Source of the DNA: Sinotaia quadrata | Taxonomy: Eukaryota; Mollusca; Gastropoda; Architaenioglossa; Viviparidae | NCBI GenBank assembly: GCA_028829895.1 | Contig: CM054182.1 | Location: 12,046,001-12,110,000 of the forward strand | Reading direction: 5' to 3' | Length of the DNA: 64,000 nt | Shown here: positions 56,401 to 62,661 of the stretch, one piece after another | Layout: each line of letters starts with the position of its first letter | Position numbering within the stretch: position 1 is the stretch's first letter | Translations under genes and position numbers: made by a program | The notes under the pieces: generated by a model | The model's database searches: none | Seen by the model: only the letters and a program-made list of their open reading frames with translations | Told to the model about the DNA's origin: nothing

Positions 56401-58053
56401 CACGTCACCAGGTCGCCTTCTTGGAACAGTTTGTTCAATGGGTTGTTCTGAGTTGTCGCCAATTGCGATATCAGAGTTCGGGCCTCGGCCGCAGCCACCG
56501 GTTTCACCTTAAAGAAGAGATCGGTGGACATTTTGACAATGCAAGAAAGCTGTTCCAGACAAACATCAAATTAAAACAAACAAAGAAACATGTATCTATG
56601 TCGTAAGTAAAATCAATATTGTTTATAACAAACTATAAAGCATTGTTGAACAAGAACTAAAGCCAACATTGGGACCCGAATATAAACATTTATTTATGAC
56701 TACTTATTAAATGCATTCGTGATAAAAATATGTTTAAAATGATCAAACAAAAAAAAGAACTATAGGAAACAAATCAGCAATAAAAATGTTAAATTGATGA
56801 AAAATGTTTCTGTTCAAAGTCTGTATCTATTGAAAAAATATGATTGTGGCAAAGACATGAATTTGTGAAATATTCGTGTGAAAAAATATGATTGTGGCAA
56901 AGATATGAATTTGTGAAGTATTCGTGACAAGGACTTGAATTTGTGGAGTAATTATTTATGATACAACATGTATCAGATAACAGAAATTGTGTAAAAAGTG
57001 CTTTTTGCGACTTAAATTTTATTATTAATTCGTCACCCGAAAGTTATTATAAGAATGCAACTGCTATTGAACAAAAGAGAGTTTATTTTGATTTCAAGAA
57101 TATAGACGTAATTTCTTCTGTCATCTCTGTTAATTTTCTTATTTAAATTTTGTCAAGTTATGTTTATACTCTCAATTACGGAATATCCACCTACTCTTCT
57201 CCCCCCCCCACCCCCAAGAAAAAATATATAAGAGAAAACAAAAGAAAGACAATAGCAATAAAACTTAAAAACAAAAGTAGGGCTGTGACTAGCTAGTTGT
57301 AACAAACACGCAGACACAGTAGTAAATCTTCATTTATTTCTAAAATACTTGGAATAAAAGTCCATGAATTATTAAAATAATTATCAAAACATGATACCTG
57401 ATACGGTTTATATCCATATTAATCTAAAAATTTCTTGCTAGTAATGGGATGCTTGCTTGCTGTTTAAACTTTATTTTAATAATTCAAACATGTCATCGAT
57501 TTATTGACTAAAATAAATAGAAAAGTACAAAATACATATTAGCATTACACCCCCAAAACAGCTAAAATATCATGAACATAATTGCTGATAAAATAGCATA
57601 AAGTCTCCGAACTATTCTCTGACTTAAGAAAATAAGCCATTTCCGCTGACCTTGACCGTATCAATTTCATGAAGAGTGGACGCTCCCATGGTGTCTTTGA
57701 CTAATACCAGTACTGTGTTACTATAGTTTAAATAATCTGCGCCTTGAGACAGCGTTACGTTAATAGAAAACGACCCTTCTGCCGTTTTCACAGACGTGAT
57801 CTGCGTGTCTACTGAGGTATTGTCAAAGTGGGCTGTGAAAGAAGTAGAAATACGGCATGAGAAGTGCAATAAGTGAATTTCATTTGTTTATAGCGACGAA
57901 TGACTTCAAAGAAATATTTATGCTATTACGAGACAAATTCACGAATGTATAAATTAAAACTGCAAAGGAAAGTTTTTAATGTGACTAGGCCGTAATACTT
58001 GGACAGCCTTACCACTGCATAAACACGAAAAGAGAGAAAATATGGGCCTAAGC

Positions 58054-58126
<73 letters not shown>

Positions 58127-60644
58127 CTGTGATAAATGCAGAGAGAGTGTTGCACAGACAAACTTGAAAGTGATGTAATTAGTGAGACAATGACAGTTTA
58201 GTGAGAGATGCAGAGAAAGAGGGAGTGTGTGTATGACAGAGAAAAAGAGAAATGTAATTAGTGAGACGCTGAGGGTGTAGTGAGAGATACAGAGACGCAA
58301 GGAGAGAGAAAGAGAGAGAGATAGTGATAGAGAAACTTGAGAGAGATACAATGAGACACAGAGAGATGTAAGAATTACATAGATAGTGTGACAGAGAAAC
58401 AAGAGAGATACAGGGAGTGAGACATACATAGATAGTGTGACAGAGAAACTTGAGAGAGATACAGAGAGTGAGACATACAGAGATAGTGTGACAGAGAAAC
58501 ATGAGAGAGATACAGTGAGTGAGACATACAGAGATAGTGTGACAGAGAAACATGAGAGAGATACAGTGAGTGAGACATACAGAATTAGTGTGATAGAGAA
58601 ACATGAGATACAGTGAGTGAGACACAGAAAACTGTGAGACATATAGAGAGAGCGTGACACAGTAACGATGGAGATTTAGTGAGTGAGACACACAAAATTT
58701 TATTGAGAGAGGTAAATAGAACATGGTGCAGAGAGAACTGAGAGAAATATAGCCAGAAACAGCGAAACAGGAATAAGCTGAGAGGTACCGAGAGAGAAAG
58801 TTAAAATAAAAACCAACAAATAAACAAAAGAAACAGGAGAGTTACAGAGAAATAGAAGAGAAGAGAAAGAAGTACATTCTTAACTCACAGAAAAATTGAT
58901 ACTCATTGATCCCGTTGTCATCTGTCCAGCCAAAGCAGTTAATTCTGAAAATTTTTTCCCGTGTAAGAGTGGTCTCTTTAGGCTCGATAGTACAGTAACC
59001 TCCCTGAGGTGGGGAATTCAGCTGGAGTGTTGTTGCAGCCCAACCTTTGACCCCGCCACGAGTTACAGTACACTCAGCCTTGAACTTTTTCGTGTTAATG
59101 AAAGCTTGAAACAACGATGGCTGTATGGCTAACTGCTTGGAATCGAACCCTAGAAAGCAAAACCATTATTTACGCACGTGCAATGCTTACAAAAACAATA
59201 ACCCCCCCACCTTATCCCGAAAGAAGCCAGACAACCCTTCCCACCTCCTATAAAAACAAAAATCAAAACAAAATGGAGTTAAAATATTGACTTATGTGTC
59301 AATCGCAAAGAAAGAGAAATTTCTATTTTACAAAATTGAACACTTGTCCTCATTCTATTCACATAGTGAGTGAGGAAAATGAAACGCTCGCTTTTGATTG
59401 GTTTTAACACTGAAATTAATAAAAGTCTCACAAGTCCGTATGTATCGGAGATTGTTCTATATCTGCATTTTTAACATTTTTTTGAAGTTTTAATTTATTT
59501 TACCTACTCCTGGAACTTTTGAAGAAACACGAAATCTATACTTACCAGTTTTTACAAAACTAGTGAATAATCACTAAATAATTTAAATAATTTGTAAAAC
59601 TATTATTTCAAATATATAATATATATAGCGTCAAAGACTATATATAAAGCATATTACACTAGCACAGAGAAGATATAAGCTGTTTCCTATTTATAATTTC
59701 TGTTCCTTTTATCGATGACATAGGGTCGAAGACAGGAGAGATCTGACGATTTCTTGATGACGTAGTGGAAGGTATGAATAATTTCTTATATTAATAAATA
59801 TTGTCTACTTGACAATTACTAATGAAACTGTATAAATGTACAGTGAGATTAGATCCAATTAAATATATAAATAAAATATAAACTACAACAATCAGTATAT
59901 CACTAGAATGATACAACGCGTGTAACAAACACGTACGCTCACAATAGGAATTATATTATGATGTTATCAGAAATTAGCTCTATTAATACTACAACACAAG
60001 TTCGTACACGAAAGAACTCTTGTACAAAAATCGATATTACACATTACAGCACTTTCACGTTAAATAATAATTGATTTAAAGCGTACGTTTTACTTTCAAG
60101 CTGACTGTTTGAACTACTTATAGGAATTTACCAAGCAACTAATTACTTCCCTTGCTCGTTCTTCAGCAAATGAAATACAGCTTCAAACACGCAAATACTA
60201 CTCCCCGGGCCAGCTAATACAATGAACTAAAAGAGCCAGCTAGATCTCAGCTGATGTTGGAGCCAGCTAATAATAGAGCCAGCCAGATCTCAGCTGATGC
60301 TGGAGTCAGCCAGATCTCAGCTGATGTTGGTGCCAGCCAGATCTCAGCTGGTGTTGGAGCCAGCTAATAATAGAGCCAGCCTGCACTCTCGGACGCAGCA
60401 TATGATCAGTACGCTAAAGTCTTGTGAACGTTGCGTTTGAACAATTCGTAGCTTTACAATAAAAGAACATTTAAATATGAAATTATTTTAATTCCATGTC
60501 AAGATTCATACAAATTACGCAAACAATAGTCCGCCCACCCTTCTAACCATCCAGTGGTCAATCCATGTACTCACACTCCTGTCCATCATTCTATTCACCT
60601 GTACAATCCTCACCTTTCACCAATGTGAGAGCACATTATGAAAA

Positions 60645-60708
<64 letters not shown>

Positions 60709-62603
60709 GAACGTGTTAAACATACATAAAAAAGAAGGATTAAACAAGATAAAAAATTTAAATTGGCAGTGACTTCCCTTAGGAACGATTGATCACGTCT
60801 ACGAAAATAGACACGTTTCTATTTCTGTGGCACCCCCATGCGTAAGTTAAATCTATCCCAGAATCTATCCAGTCGGTTTGCTTGTTAGCCTGATTTGTGT
60901 CAGTCTGCAGTTCCGTCTCCTTATTAAACTATTTACGACTGTCCACTTTCGCTGCCATTCTACAATCAGTCTAGGTGCAGACACACGATGTGGAATGACA
61001 TCAGTAAGATAGCTACTGGATACATCAGTAAGGTGGCTAGGGGGAAACAACACCAGTAAGATAGCTACGGGATACATCAGTAAGGTGGTTAGGGGGAAAC
61101 AACACCAGTAAGATGACTACAGGACATGAGATCAGTAAGGGTGACTAGGGGACACGACATCAGTCAGGTGTCTACGGGACGTGACAACAGTAACTACGGG
61201 ACTCGTGATTTGGACGAAGCAGGCCATTTATATATTTAAAGCTTCACAACAGTCAATTGGCAAAAGTTAACAGTAAACGTTGTCTTCTTTACAACGTAAA
61301 CAAACAGAAAATAAATTTGAATGAAATAAATAAATAAAACGGAAATAAAATGGCACAAAACATTCCTAAAGTAAACTACAAACCCCACCACAGGATTTGT
61401 TAATTAACATATGGTGGGTAAAAGTTTGAGAATGTTGAATGCGCAGGTTGGACACATTCTAGCACAAAATATTATTGTTTTGCTCTTACTTTTGTCTCAA
61501 TGTCATCTTTATGTTTGTAAATTTTACAGGCAGATTTATGTTTGTAAACTTTACAGGCAGATTTATGTTTGTAAACTTTACAGGCAGATTTACTAGTGAA
61601 TCTGGCCGGCCGATCACGAACAAGTTCAGTGGTTTTATTTATGTGTATTTCTTCGTAGTTTAGCATGTTATCATCTTTTGTACTTTATAATCCACAACAT
61701 GTTCTTTGGGAGTATGTTTTTGATTTTATTTACATACAAGCAGAATATCGGGAAAAACAACCACATGATTTAAAATAAGATTCTTAGTTTGCATTTCACA
61801 GCAGTAAACTATGGTAGGATCTGTGATTAGTGTGTTGATGGCAGGAGTTCTGACAATCCTAATGGACAGAGTAAATTCAATGAACATGTAAGAGCACAAT
61901 ATTAGAGTGTTCACAGCAGTCATTCTGACAACCCTAATGGACAGAAAGTGAATTCAATGAACATGTAAGTACACAATATTAGAGTGTTCACAGCAGTAAT
62001 TCTGACAATTCTAATGGATAGAGTAAATTCAATGAATATGTAAGTACACAATATTAGAGTGTTCACAGCAGTCATTCTGACAACCCTAATGGACAGAAAG
62101 TGAATTCAATGAACATGCATTTTACACAATGTTAGTGGTTCATAACAGTCATTGTTACAATCCTAATGGACAGGAAAATGAATTCAATTGAAAATATTTG
62201 TGCACAGTATTAGTGTGATCATAGCAGTCATTATGAAAACGGATTTGGAAGAGAGTGAATTCAAATGAACATGTTTGTGCACAATGTGCTTAGTGTGGTC
62301 ACTGCAGTCATTCTGAAAAAGCTAATGAAAGAAAAGTGAAGTCAGTGAACACGTATGCACGCAGTACAAGCAGTTCCAATCCACAGGACGAACTCGTGTA
62401 TGTCTGTTATTTATTTACACTGGTAACGGAGGTGATAGGTAATGGAGGTAAAAGGTCACGTCAATTCCAAGGACGCTAATGCTGCCGTGGTGGAAAGGAG
62501 GAGACAATTATTCCGAATAAGAGAAGCGATTAAGTACCCTTAGAGAAATATGCAGAATCGTTAAGAGGTTTTTAAATTAAAATTTAATAAATTATACATC
62601 CCT

Positions 62604-62661
<58 letters not shown>

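Noticed and set aside
57926..58724. 240-codon Ser/Leu-rich - strand frame
   Set aside because: Translation of GA-rich simple repeats inside an intron.
60865..61077. 70-codon - strand frame as another REJ exon
   Set aside because: Overlaps the CATCAGTAAG array, has no REJ motif and no matching splice sites.
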